This document shows, piece after piece, positions 37,484-44,948 of a stretch of DNA of 64,000 nt. Made by a program: the position numbers and the translations under genes. The notes under the pieces are model-generated. The model had not been told where the DNA came from, did not search any database, and was given only the letters and a program-made list of their open reading frames with translations. This DNA is from Microbacterium sp. (GTDB taxonomy: Bacteria > Actinomycetota > Actinomycetes > Actinomycetales > Microbacteriaceae). Every line of letters starts with the position of its first letter. The first letter of the stretch is position 1. The DNA lies in the NCBI RefSeq assembly GCF_017305435.1, contig NZ_JAFKIP010000002.1, forward strand, positions 310,001 through 374,000. The letters run 5' to 3'.

Positions 37484-39070
37484 ATGGACGTGATCATCAC
37501 GGCGGACCGGATCGATGCGGGGCCGTCGGGAGCCCAGGCGCTCGGCATCCGCGACGGACGTATCGTCGCCGTCGGCGACCGCCGCGAGGCGCGCGCCTGG
37601 CGAACGGCACGTACCCGCACGATCGATGTCGGCGACGCCTGTGTGCTCCCGGGATTCATCGACGGTCATTCGCATCCCGTCCTCGGCGCCGACCTGACGC
37701 GAGGTGTCGCCCTGGGCGAGGTGACGACGGTCGCCGAGCTTCAGGCCGCGCTCGGCGCTGCGCACGGCACTCTTCCGCCTGATGTGTGGCTGCACGGCTG
37801 GGGTCTTCGCCCCGATGCGTTGGGCGGTGCCGAGCCGCACCGGCGTGTCATCGACGTCGTCGTCGGCGGCCGGCCGTGCCTGATCCGCACGTTCGACGGC
37901 CACTCCGCGTTGGCCAACGGCGCCGCACTGCGCGCCGCAGGCGTCGTCTCGTCGGTCGCTCTCGAGGGCGAGGCCCAGATCGTGTGTGATGAGCAGGGCG
38001 CGCCGACCGGTTACCTGCGGGAGCCGGCGGCGGTAGCGGTCGTCGAGATGGCCTCTCCTGCAGTGCCCTTCGCCGAGCGGGCACGCGCCCTCCGCGCCGC
38101 CCTCGCGGGGATGGCCCGTGCCGGGCTCACGGCCGTCCACTCGCTCGAATTCCCCGAAGGGGCGGCGGCGTTGTACGAGGCGCTCGAGAGCGAGGGCTCC
38201 TTGCCGGTGCGAGTGCGTGCGATGCCCTGGTGCGAAGCCGACGCGACGCCCGACCGCTGGGCGGAGATCGCCGCGATGCAGTCGCGTGCGGGTCGACGGT
38301 GGCGGGTCGGCGGTGCGAAGCTCTTCCTCGACGGGACGATCGACGACGGCACCGCCTGGCTTTCGGAGCCGGACACGCGGGGAGCTTCGGCGGCCTCGAT
38401 CTGGGCGGATTCACGTGCGTACGCCGCTGCGGTGGCGTGGTTCGATGCGCGCGGCATCGCGACAGCGACGCATGCGATCGGGAACGCCGCCGTGCTCCAG
38501 GCACTCGACGTCATCGACCGCACGCGCCGTGCCCCCCACCGCATCGAGCACATCGAGTACCTATCGGTCGCCGATACGGCGCGCTTCGCGCGCTCACGGG
38601 CGTATGCCGGGATGCAGCCCACGCACGGGACGGACTACGTCGACCCCCTCGGGAGTGACAACTGGTCGATAAGACTCGGTCGCGAGCGTGCCCTTCGCGC
38701 CTGGCCGCTCGGCGACCTCGACGCCGCCGGGGTTGCCGTGGTGCTCGGCTCCGACTGGCCGATCGCGCCCTACGACCCGCGCGCCGTCATCGCGGCCGCG
38801 CACCTGCGCCGACAAGCGGGTCGCCCGTCAGCACCTGCACTTGCGCGATCGCAGGCGCTGTCTGTGCAGAGCGCGATCGACGGCTACACCGTGCGAGCTG
38901 CGGCATCCGTCGCTGATGTCGATGCGGGGCGCATCGCCGTGGGAACCACCGCAGACCTCACCGTGTTCGCTCACGACCCTCGCACGACGGATCTCGACGT
39001 GTTCGCCGATGCGCCGGTCGTGGCGACCATCGTCGATGGCGATCCCGTGCATCTCGCGAACGCGTGGTGA
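37484..39070 (+). CDS. YtcJ-like amidohydrolase
   Basis: 528 aa. Amidohydrolase_3 family: metal-binding H62-S-H64 in GFIDGHSHP, TFDGHSALANG near residue 142, ATHAIGNAAVLQALDVID and RIEHIEYL histidines, and LGSDWPIAPYDPR with the catalytic Asp. The family includes N-substituted formamide deformylases and other cytosolic amidases; no signal peptide is seen. GGAAGAGGG precedes the ATG. By operator sharing it belongs with the permease and M24 protein in one catabolic regulon; the substrate is unknown. Confidence 0.86.
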   Translation: MDVIITADRIDAGPSGAQALGIRDGRIVAVGDRREARAWRTARTRTIDVGDACVLPGFIDGHSHPVLGADLTRGVALGEVTTVAELQAALGAAHGTLPPDVWLHGWGLRPDALGGAEPHRRVIDVVVGGRPCLIRTFDGHSALANGAALRAAGVVSSVALEGEAQIVCDEQGAPTGYLREPAAVAVVEMASPAVPFAERARALRAALAGMARAGLTAVHSLEFPEGAAALYEALESEGSLPVRVRAMPWCEADATPDRWAEIAAMQSRAGRRWRVGGAKLFLDGTIDDGTAWLSEPDTRGASAASIWADSRAYAAAVAWFDARGIATATHAIGNAAVLQALDVIDRTRRAPHRIEHIEYLSVADTARFARSRAYAGMQPTHGTDYVDPLGSDNWSIRLGRERALRAWPLGDLDAAGVAVVLGSDWPIAPYDPRAVIAAAHLRRQAGRPSAPALARSQALSVQSAIDGYTVRAAASVADVDAGRIAVGTTADLTVFAHDPRTTDLDVFADAPVVATIVDGDPVHLANAW

Positions 39071-39091
39071 CTCGTCGTCGGCGCGGCGGCG

Positions 39092-39670
39092 TCAGCTCTG
39101 GGGGCGCTGGATGAGAAGCAGGTTCTGCTTCGTGTCGGACAGCGTCACCCATCCGTCGCCGAACTCGTAGGTCATGCCGTAGCCGTTCTCGTCGACGGTG
39201 GGCGCCTGCGAGGCATCCTGCGTCAGGTAGACGTAGTCGCCCTCGCTCTCCCGCTTCCAGCCCTGCTGTTCGAGAGTGTTCTGGATCTTCGTGGCCTGGT
39301 CGCTCGTCAGGGGTGCCCAGCCGAAGAGGAGCAGATTGCCGGAGGGCTTCGTGAAGTCGGCCCACGTGCACTGCAGGCCGTCGTCGAGGGTGACACCGGC
39401 GGCGGCGAAGGGCGTCTCCTTGAAGCTCCAGCCCTTCGAGACGAGCTGTTCGTGCACATCGGCGACGACGATTGAGTCGCACGTCGCGTCGATGCCCGAG
39501 GCGTCGGGGCCGGGTGTCGGGTCGGGCTGCGCGTCCGTCGGGGCGGTCGTGGGCGCGTCGGTGCCGACGGTGGCCGTGGGTGCGGGGTCCGCCGAACCGG
39601 CGCCACACCCCGTGAGCAGGAGCGCGGCGATGCCGACGGCGGCGAGGGAGGCGAAGCTGCGGGGGGTCAT
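39092..39670 (-). CDS. secreted lipoprotein of unknown function
   Basis: 192 aa. Signal peptide residues 1-21 with lipobox LLTGC (Cys22), then a ~38-residue Pro/Thr/Asp-rich linker and a compact C-terminal domain (~62-192) with Cys64 and Cys101 (LQCTWAD). It is anchored on the outer face of the membrane. The ATG overlaps the stop of the inositol-phosphatase-like gene by 4 nt, indicating a two-gene operon. No domain recognised. Confidence 0.83.
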   Translation of the reverse strand: MTPRSFASLAAVGIAALLLTGCGAGSADPAPTATVGTDAPTTAPTDAQPDPTPGPDASGIDATCDSIVVADVHEQLVSKGWSFKETPFAAAGVTLDDGLQCTWADFTKPSGNLLLFGWAPLTSDQATKIQNTLEQQGWKRESEGDYVYLTQDASQAPTVDENGYGMTYEFGDGWVTLSDTKQNLLLIQRPQS

Positions 39671-40509
39671 CGATCGGTCTCCGTGTCGGTGTTCAGCAGG
39701 GCGAGAAAGTCGTCGTGGAGCAGCCCGTTCGTCGCGAGTGAAGAGCGGGTGGCGATGCTGTCGGCGCCGTCGATGTCGGTGAATCGCCCACCGGCCTCGG
39801 TGATGATCGGAACAAGCGCCGCGATGTCGTATTCCTTGACCCCGAACTCGGCGACGAACTCGAGCCGCCCCTCGGCGAGGAGCATGTACGGCCAGGTGTC
39901 GCCGTAGCCCCGGTCGCGCCACACCGCGCGGCTGAGGCGGAGCAGGTCGCCGGAGCGACCGACCTCGTCCCACTGCGCGATCGACTGGAAGCTGACGCTC
40001 GCCTCGGCGACCGCGGCGACCCCGGACACGCTCAGGCGCTTCGGCGCCCCGCCTGGAACGTCGGTCCAGGCGCCGAGGCCCGTCGCGCCCCACCAGCGGC
40101 GCCCGAGGGCGGGCTGGCTCGCCACGCCCACGCGCGGCACGCCGTCGATTGCGAGGGCGATCAGCGTCGTCCACATGGGGATGCCCTTGAGGTAGTTCGC
40201 GGTGCCGTCGATCGGGTCGATGATCCACTGCCGGGCGGCCTCGCCACTCGTGCCGAACTCTTCGCCGAGGACGCCGTCCGCGGGGCGCTCCGCCGCGAGG
40301 ATGCCACGGATCGCGCGCTCCGTCGCGAGGTCCGCCTCGGTGACCGGCGAGGCATCCGGCTTCGTCTGCACGGCGAGGTCGGCGGCGTCGAAGCGCGACA
40401 TCGCGACCGCGTCGGCCGCGTCGGCCAGGCGCAGCGCGAGGTCCAGGTCCGCGGTGAGGTCGCCATCGAAAGGCGCACTCCAGGAGGGGGCGTGTGCGGG
40501 GGAGGTCAC
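39667..40509 (-). CDS. inositol monophosphatase family phosphatase (possible histidinol-phosphatase)
   Basis: 280 aa. IMPase fold: ATERAIRGILA, GEEFGTSG (metal-binding Glu), WIIDPIDGTANYLKGIPMW (DPIDGT signature) and VKEYDIAALVPIITEAGG (GxxKxxDxxA-like, with metal-binding Asp). Cytoplasmic Mg2+-dependent phosphatase. Actinobacterial HisN proteins belong to this family and look similar, so L-histidinol phosphate is a plausible substrate, but inositol-phosphate or another substrate cannot be excluded. Confidence 0.86.
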   Translation of the reverse strand: MTSPAHAPSWSAPFDGDLTADLDLALRLADAADAVAMSRFDAADLAVQTKPDASPVTEADLATERAIRGILAAERPADGVLGEEFGTSGEAARQWIIDPIDGTANYLKGIPMWTTLIALAIDGVPRVGVASQPALGRRWWGATGLGAWTDVPGGAPKRLSVSGVAAVAEASVSFQSIAQWDEVGRSGDLLRLSRAVWRDRGYGDTWPYMLLAEGRLEFVAEFGVKEYDIAALVPIITEAGGRFTDIDGADSIATRSSLATNGLLHDDFLALLNTDTETDR

Positions 40510-40624
40510 TCCTCCAGGATACGGGGCAGCGGATGCTCGATTCGCGATGTGCCGTGTCGGGATGGTAACGTTGACCCTCGGTTCGCCCCCCTGGTTTTCG
40601 ATCAGGATGCGGCGGGCACGGAAC

Positions 40625-40697
40625 GCACCTCTAGCTCAATCGGCAGAGCAACTGACTCTTAATCAGTGGGTTCTGGGTTCGAGTCCCAGGGGGTGCA
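40625..40697 (+). tRNA. tRNA-Lys (anticodon CUU)
   Basis: 73 nt. Acceptor GCACCTC pairs with GGGGTGC (one U-G), discriminator A at 40697, D-arm AGCTCAATCGGCAGAGC, anticodon stem ACTGA/TCAGT with loop CTCTTAA giving CUU, and T-arm CTGGGTTCGAGTCCCAG. An integrase gene lies immediately downstream pointing at its 3' end, marking it as the prophage attachment gene. Confidence 0.96.
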
Positions 40698-40740
40698 CCG
40701 CTTAGGCCCGAGATCTCAACGATCTCGGGCCTTTTTGCGT
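40655..40740. other. prophage attL region (approximate)
   Basis: Phage genes begin directly after the 3' end of tRNA-Lys, with an integrase on the opposite strand facing it. Tyrosine integrases of this kind usually recombine within the 3' half of a tRNA gene. The exact core cannot be set without attR, which lies outside the window. Confidence 0.5.
40704..40736 (+). terminator. rho-independent terminator after tRNA-Lys
   Basis: A 12-bp perfect stem, AGGCCCGAGATC with its complement, around TCAAC, followed by a T-tract. It would end tRNA-Lys transcription and could also stop leftward integrase-strand readthrough, being symmetrical. Confidence 0.9.
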
Positions 40741-40775
40741 TTCGGGGGAGTCGGCGATAGGTCAGGATCCGGTGT

Positions 40776-41906
40776 TTATCCGGCGTTTTCAAATAGGGAT
40801 TCGATGACTTCTGCGAAGTCCGCGATCTGCCTTTGTCGCTCGATGTAGTAGTCGATGGTGATGTCCTCGTTGCCGTGGCCGAGCTGCTGCGCGGCAGCCT
40901 TCACGCCGACCTCACGATCGAGGTGCGTCGCGACGGCGCGGCGGAAGTCCTTCGGCGTCGCGCCTGCGTAGACCGACCCTTCGAGCGCTTGCCGCCACTG
41001 CCTACGCACGTTCGCCGGCCACCGCCAAGTGCCCGTCGACGAGGGGAACACCTGCTCGTACATCGCGCTCACGCGACGCGCGACGAGCAGACCCCGCATC
41101 GTCGCGGGAAGGGTCAGCGCACGCTCACCGGCTTCGGACTTCGGGTGCTCCTGCCAGTGCAGCTTGCCGTCCTCGCCGACGATGAGGGTGCCGTTGATTT
41201 CGACGACCCCGCTGTCGAGTCTCGTGTCGTGGTCCCATCGGAGCGCGAGGCATTCGCCGATGCGGCAGCCGGTGCCCATGAGCATGCCGGATGTCTCCCA
41301 CAGTTCGGAGGTGTGCGATGCGTCGTACTCGGCGAACAGTTTCCGCATGCCGTGGATGTGGTCGAGGGTCTTCGCTTTCACCGGCTTCTTGGGCGTCGCG
41401 ATCGGCATGGTGTCGGGGACGGGGTTGCGGCTGACGGCGCCGTGGCGGACGGCGAGTTTGAACATGCCGGCGAGGACGATGCGCGCTGTTCGCGCGGCGC
41501 TGGGTCGGTCGAGCATGTTCTTGAGGAAGCGGTCGACGCGAGGCACGGTCGCCTCCGATAGGCGGAGCGCGCCGATGCCGGGCTTGATGTTCGCCTGAAT
41601 CGCGGACCGGTAGGTGACGATCGTTCCCTGCGGCGTCTTCTTCAGTCGGAGCTCTTCGAGCCACTGGTCGGCGAGCTCTGCGATCGTCGACGAGGCGGCG
41701 AGGAGGTCGGTGGACTCGTCGTCGAGCTTCTTCTTCAGCGCGGCGATGAGGTTGCGTTCCGCTTCGGGCTCGGTGCGACCGTTGCGCTGCATCGTGCGGG
41801 TGCGTCCTGAGGAGTCGCGGTAGTTCGCGAACGCCGTCGGCTGCCCGGCGATCGTCGCGCGTCGGATCTTGCCCCACGTCCCGATGAGCAGCGGCGGTCT
41901 AGGCAC
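40776..41906 (-). CDS. int: prophage tyrosine integrase
   Basis: 376 aa from GTG 41906, which begins VPRPPLLIGTWGK as phage integrases of this type do; an ATG at 41972 would add 22 basic residues. N-terminal arm-binding and core-binding domains (~1-170), then the catalytic domain with Arg215 (GTGCRIGECLALRW), Lys256 (HPKSEAG), Arg322, His344 (QLGHGNEDIT) and Tyr353/354 as nucleophile. The HxxR box reads KDFR, so the usual first histidine is Lys319. It integrates and excises the prophage at tRNA-Lys. Confidence 0.94.
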   Translation of the reverse strand: MPRPPLLIGTWGKIRRATIAGQPTAFANYRDSSGRTRTMQRNGRTEPEAERNLIAALKKKLDDESTDLLAASSTIAELADQWLEELRLKKTPQGTIVTYRSAIQANIKPGIGALRLSEATVPRVDRFLKNMLDRPSAARTARIVLAGMFKLAVRHGAVSRNPVPDTMPIATPKKPVKAKTLDHIHGMRKLFAEYDASHTSELWETSGMLMGTGCRIGECLALRWDHDTRLDSGVVEINGTLIVGEDGKLHWQEHPKSEAGERALTLPATMRGLLVARRVSAMYEQVFPSSTGTWRWPANVRRQWRQALEGSVYAGATPKDFRRAVATHLDREVGVKAAAQQLGHGNEDITIDYYIERQRQIADFAEVIESLFENAG

Positions 41907-42020
41907 CGTTGACCGCCCGACGCTGTGCGCCGCTCTCGCGCGTTGTGATCCTGCAGGTGCACGACGACCCATCCGCAGCAGGAACGGCCGGCAGCAGAAC
42001 GTGTGCGGTCTGCTGCGCGG

Positions 42021-42458
42021 TCATACGGCGATCTCCTGCCGATGAAGCCACTGGCCGGCGCCAAGGCGAGGTCGCGCATACGTGACACCACGGAGACGCA
42101 CGAGACATGCCTGCATCCACAGGTTGAGCGCGTCCACGCTGACGCCGAGCTCTTCGGCGATGTCGTGCTGGTGAAGGCCCTGCTGCTCGAGTTCCGCGTA
42201 GCGCTCCGGATTGATCAGCAGCTGCGCCGCGTAGGCGTCTGCCTGATCCTCAGCATCCTGATTGTCTTCGCAGCGGTGCCCGTGGTGAGCGTGCCCAAGT
42301 TCGTGCGCGACGGTGAACACCTGCTCGTCGGGGGACATGCGCAGGTCGAAGTAGACCTCGCGCTCATCCTCGTACCACTCGCCCATGACGCCCGGCTCGA
42401 GACGAGCGGCATGCACGGTGATCCCCAGTCCGGCGGCGAACCGCAGTAGCTCCTTCAT
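42021..42458 (-). CDS. ImmA/IrrE family metallopeptidase
   Basis: 145 aa from ATG 42458, with GAGAGGGGG about 6 nt upstream; a GTG at 42482 overlapping the repressor stop is the alternative. Zinc site HELGH at 52-56 in FTVAHELGHAHHGH, followed by DQADAYAAQLLINPERY, as in ImmA. The C-terminus contains a helix-turn-helix-like stretch (QHDIAEELGVSVDALNLWM). ImmA-type peptidases cleave phage or ICE repressors to trigger induction; the adjacent repressor gene is the obvious target. Confidence 0.9.
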   Translation of the reverse strand: MKELLRFAAGLGITVHAARLEPGVMGEWYEDEREVYFDLRMSPDEQVFTVAHELGHAHHGHRCEDNQDAEDQADAYAAQLLINPERYAELEQQGLHQHDIAEELGVSVDALNLWMQACLVRLRGVTYARPRLGAGQWLHRQEIAV

Positions 42459-42478
42459 CGAGACCCCCTCTCGTTGTT

Positions 42479-42895
42479 TCACTCGGCGTGCGGCGCCTGC
42501 GCGGCCTTCGTCTCACCCTTGCGGGCTGCCGTGCGCTGCTTCTTCGGCGGCTGCTTCATCGTCGGCTCATCCTCAACCGGGGCGCCGACATTCGATCCGA
42601 AGTTGCCCTCGATCAGCTCGCCGCGCGGGGTGCGACGGGACTCTGCTCTGCGGGAGAGCTCGAGCATCAGCGTGAGGCCATCCCACTCAGGAACGAGCGA
42701 CGCGAGCGCGTCGACATCGTTCGTGTCGAGGGCCCGCTTTCCGTTCACGCGCTCGGACACGTACCCCTCGCCTCGATCAAGGACCGCCGCGATCTGTGCT
42801 CCCGAGACGGAGTGCGCCTTCATGAAGCCCTTGTACTCAGCCGCGAACGCGAGGGCGAAGTCAGTCATCCGTGGAAACTCAGCAGCCATGTTCAC
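42479..42895 (-). CDS. prophage repressor (HTH)
   Basis: 138 aa from GTG 42895 or 136 aa from ATG 42889. An HTH occupies about residues 30-56 (VSGAQIAAVLDRGEGYVSERVNGKR). The C-terminal part (95-138) is Lys/Ala/Pro-rich and lacks a LexA-like peptidase domain, so induction is probably not by RecA-driven self-cleavage. It is in an operon with the ImmA/IrrE-like peptidase and faces the lytic genes across the operator region. Probably the immunity repressor. Confidence 0.85.
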   Translation of the reverse strand: MNMAAEFPRMTDFALAFAAEYKGFMKAHSVSGAQIAAVLDRGEGYVSERVNGKRALDTNDVDALASLVPEWDGLTLMLELSRRAESRRTPRGELIEGNFGSNVGAPVEDEPTMKQPPKKQRTAARKGETKAAQAPHAE

Positions 42896-42897
42896 AG

Positions 42898-42983
42898 CTT
42901 GGCATATGCGCTATCCGCTTTGCAATTGCGAAGATCGCCTTGCATCCACCGCTTCGGGTATGCAAAGCTTCGGATATGCGAAG
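42898..42983. promoter_or_regulatory. prophage operator region (three 16-bp operators)
   Basis: Three related 16-bp sites: CTTTGCAATTGCGAAG (42918-42933), CTTCGGGTATGCAAAG (42952-42967) and CTTCGGATATGCGAAG (42968-42983), consensus CTTYGnnnwTGCRAAG, each close to a palindrome. Sites two and three abut and the third covers the ATG of the rightward HTH gene. A partial fourth site, CTTGGCATATGCGCTA, is at 42898-42913. This is the switch between lysogenic (left) and lytic (right) transcription. Confidence 0.82.
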
Positions 42984-43221
42984 CACTCAGGAAGCGGCGA
43001 CGGTGGCGATTCGGCTGCACCTCGCGGCACGAAACACGACCCAGACGTGGCTTGCCACCAAGCTGCACCGATCCGTGTTCTGGATCGGGCGCCGGATGTC
43101 AGGCGAGGTGAGCTTCGATTCCAACGATCTCGATGAGATCGCGGAGGCCTTCGGCGTCTCGGTTCCTGAGCTGCTCAGTGCCGCCGACGCGGTCAAGGTG
43201 CCCGAGGCGGTGGCGTCGTGA
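42976..43221 (+). CDS. Cro-like HTH protein
   Basis: 81 aa. HTH of the XRE type: ARNTTQTWLATKLHRSVFWIGRRMSGEVSFDSNDLDEIAEAFGVSVPELL. First gene of the rightward lytic block, facing the repressor; its ATG lies inside the third operator, so bound repressor would also mask its start. Likely Cro counterpart that shuts off repressor transcription. Confidence 0.85.
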   Translation: MRSTQEAATVAIRLHLAARNTTQTWLATKLHRSVFWIGRRMSGEVSFDSNDLDEIAEAFGVSVPELLSAADAVKVPEAVAS

Positions 43222-43397
43222 GCGCGTTCGATGTTCGTCTGGCGATGCGCTTCGAGGTCGTCCTGAAGCACGTCGCTGGGACGGGAGTGACGGTCCTCGC
43301 CCTTGCGGCTGACGAAGACGATGCGGCGCTCATCGCGAGGGCGTTCGAGAAGGGCTACGGCAAGGGCTTCGTTTCGTTCCGTGAGGTGGCGTCGTGA
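43218..43397 (+). CDS. small phage protein (59 aa)
   Basis: 59 aa from GTG 43218 to TGA 43397, coupled by GTGA overlaps on both sides. MSAFDVRLAMRFEVVLKH at the start; alternating hydrophobic strands and one helix, no recognisable domain. Called because it fills the only gap in an otherwise continuous chain of overlapping genes. Confidence 0.66.
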   Translation: MSAFDVRLAMRFEVVLKHVAGTGVTVLALAADEDDAALIARAFEKGYGKGFVSFREVAS

Positions 43398-43630
43398 GTG
43401 CAGCGAATGTCACACCGATCCGTCCGGTTTCCTCGGATCGTCGGCCGGAGTGGATGACGGAGGACGAGGTGTCGGAGTACCTCAAGATCTCGGTCGAGAC
43501 GCTGCGGGACTGGCGGCGGACGGATGCCGTGAAGGTGCTGCCGTTCCATCGGATCGGCCGCCTCGTGCGGTACGAGCGCTCAGAGGTTGACGAGATCGTT
43601 CTCGCTGGTCGAGTCGGGGTGTCGTCGTGA
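43394..43630 (+). CDS. excisionase-like HTH protein
   Basis: 78 aa from a GTG. WMTEDEVSEYLKISVETLRDWRRTDAVKVLPFHRIGRLVRYERSEVDEIV is the winged-helix MerR/Xis-type helix-turn-helix of HTH_17. In the early lytic region, so it is probably the recombination directionality factor that makes the integrase excise the prophage. Confidence 0.83.
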   Translation: MSAANVTPIRPVSSDRRPEWMTEDEVSEYLKISVETLRDWRRTDAVKVLPFHRIGRLVRYERSEVDEIVLAGRVGVSS

Positions 43631-43863
43631 CCGTCCGCCGTGTCGTCGTTGCGATCGTCATCGTCGCGATCGCCGCTGTATCGGCGCCTGCCGCGGTGGA
43701 GCCCGGTGTGAACTCCGCGGATCTGATCTGCATTCTCGCGCCGTTCGCGCTGCTCGCCGTGTTCATGCGGCGTCCGAAGACCCCCGTCGAGGTCCGGGTC
43801 CTGAACACCCAGACGAAGGGCCAGGACCTCGACGGGTTCGACCAGGAAGGAATGGACCGATGA
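43627..43863 (+). CDS. small phage membrane protein
   Basis: 78 aa. Two hydrophobic segments (residues ~5-23 and ~30-46), the second followed by MRRPK, then a polar 30-residue tail. Inner-membrane protein of unknown role. Overlaps both neighbours by 4 nt. Confidence 0.68.
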   Translation: MTVRRVVVAIVIVAIAAVSAPAAVEPGVNSADLICILAPFALLAVFMRRPKTPVEVRVLNTQTKGQDLDGFDQEGMDR

Positions 43864-44213
43864 CCGACAGCATCGCCCGCCCCACGATCTCGTTGGAGGT
43901 CGCGCGACACACGCTCGGCTTCCTAGGAGACCCGAACTACGGCCTCGACGGCGGGTTCTTCTTCAACCAGCTCATGCGCCTGATCGACGCAGGGGATGCG
44001 GTGAATCGAGAGAAGCTGCGGAACGAGTTCCCCCAGGAGGTGCACGCGCTGTTGTCGGCGCGTCGCCTGGGTGTGGAGTTCCTGCGAGCGATCGTGAAGG
44101 CCGATCTCGACGGGCGTGAGCGAGGTCTCGACTTCGCCGCCGTCGACGTTCCGGGTTTCGAGGGGACCGTCGACGCGCTTGGCGAGCTCGGTGTGAAGGT
44201 GGCGACGTCGTGA
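43860..44213 (+). CDS. hypothetical phage protein (117 aa)
   Basis: 117 aa from ATG 43860. Helical and soluble: ISLEVARHTLGFLGDPNYGLDGGFFFNQL near the start and LLSARRLGVEFLRAIVKADLDGRE in the middle. No motif that I recognise. 4-nt overlaps at both ends. Confidence 0.68.
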   Translation: MTDSIARPTISLEVARHTLGFLGDPNYGLDGGFFFNQLMRLIDAGDAVNREKLRNEFPQEVHALLSARRLGVEFLRAIVKADLDGRERGLDFAAVDVPGFEGTVDALGELGVKVATS

Positions 44214-44641
44214 GCGGCGTGACCGTCGTCTGCCGGGACTGGGTCGGGTCGGACACGAAGGGCCACATCTGCGGTCAGCCCGTCGCCGACGGCATCAAGC
44301 GCTGCGCGAAGCATCAGGCCGCTGAGATCGCTCGGGTGACGAAGGCGCTGCAGGCGGATCGTGAGCGCGCTGCGCGTGCTGACGCGTCATGGCGGGCGCG
44401 GAACGCCGCGAAGGTGCCGGGGTGGCGTGTGCAGCTCGAGCGAGCGGAGGCTGAGTACGCGCGCCGCACCCAGTCTGTGGTGACTGACCGTGCAGCGGTT
44501 GGCGGTTCGATGCACCCCTCGATCGTGCGCGCGCAGCGGTCGTCGCTGTCCGACTCGAACGTGGCCCGTGTGGTCGAGCTCGAGCGGATCATCAAGCGGC
44601 TGAAGGCGGACCTTGCCCGGATGAAGGGTGCGCAGTCGTGA
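44210..44641 (+). CDS. hypothetical phage protein with Cys/His motif and coiled coil
   Basis: 143 aa from a GTG. Residues 8-35 hold a CxnC-C-H pattern (VCRDW...HICGQP...RCAKH) that could bind zinc. Residues 38-80 and 115-140 are predicted-looking coiled coil (heptad-like LERAEAEYARR, VARVVELERIIKRLKADLARM). Role unknown. Confidence 0.66.
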   Translation: MSGVTVVCRDWVGSDTKGHICGQPVADGIKRCAKHQAAEIARVTKALQADRERAARADASWRARNAAKVPGWRVQLERAEAEYARRTQSVVTDRAAVGGSMHPSIVRAQRSSLSDSNVARVVELERIIKRLKADLARMKGAQS

Positions 44642-44838
44642 CCTCCCGGCTGAAGGTCCGCGCCCCTCACCTGGGCGAGTCTCGTCCGGTGCCCGCGCGG
44701 CGTGCCGTGGGCGGCCCTGTGCGGCTTGTGGTGGTCGCAGATGTACGTGAGCGTGCCGCGTTCATCGCAGCGACGGGAGCGGGCGTCCTGGCGGTCGTGC
44801 TGGCTGTGGTGGGGGCGGTGGTCCTGTGGCTGAGCTGA
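44638..44838 (+). CDS. small phage membrane protein (66 aa)
   Basis: 66 aa from a GTG. The N-terminal 40 residues are basic; one membrane helix occupies residues 45-65 (AATGAGVLAVVLAVVGAVVLWL) at the extreme C-terminus, a tail-anchor layout. Role unknown. Confidence 0.62.
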   Translation: MTSRLKVRAPHLGESRPVPARRAVGGPVRLVVVADVRERAAFIAATGAGVLAVVLAVVGAVVLWLS

Positions 44839-44948
44839 TCGTGCATTCGCGGCGTGGTGAGCCGGCGGTGCGTGTCGAGACGCGGGAGGAGGCCGAGCGG
44901 TATCAGGCGATCCTCGGCGGGGAGATCACGGGCGGTGAGCAGTCGTGA
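44826..44948 (+). CDS. very small phage protein (40 aa)
   Basis: 40 aa from GTG 44826, overlapping its neighbours by 13 and 4 nt. MAELIVHSRRGEPAVRVETREEAERYQAILGG: a short beta-helix unit. Supported only by its place in the coupled chain and by codon usage. Confidence 0.5.
   Translation: MAELIVHSRRGEPAVRVETREEAERYQAILGGEITGGEQS

Noticed and set aside
41906-41972. Upstream ATG start for the integrase
   Set aside because: Adds 22 basic, low-complexity residues; the GTG at 41906 starts exactly at the usual N-terminal motif. It cannot be fully excluded.
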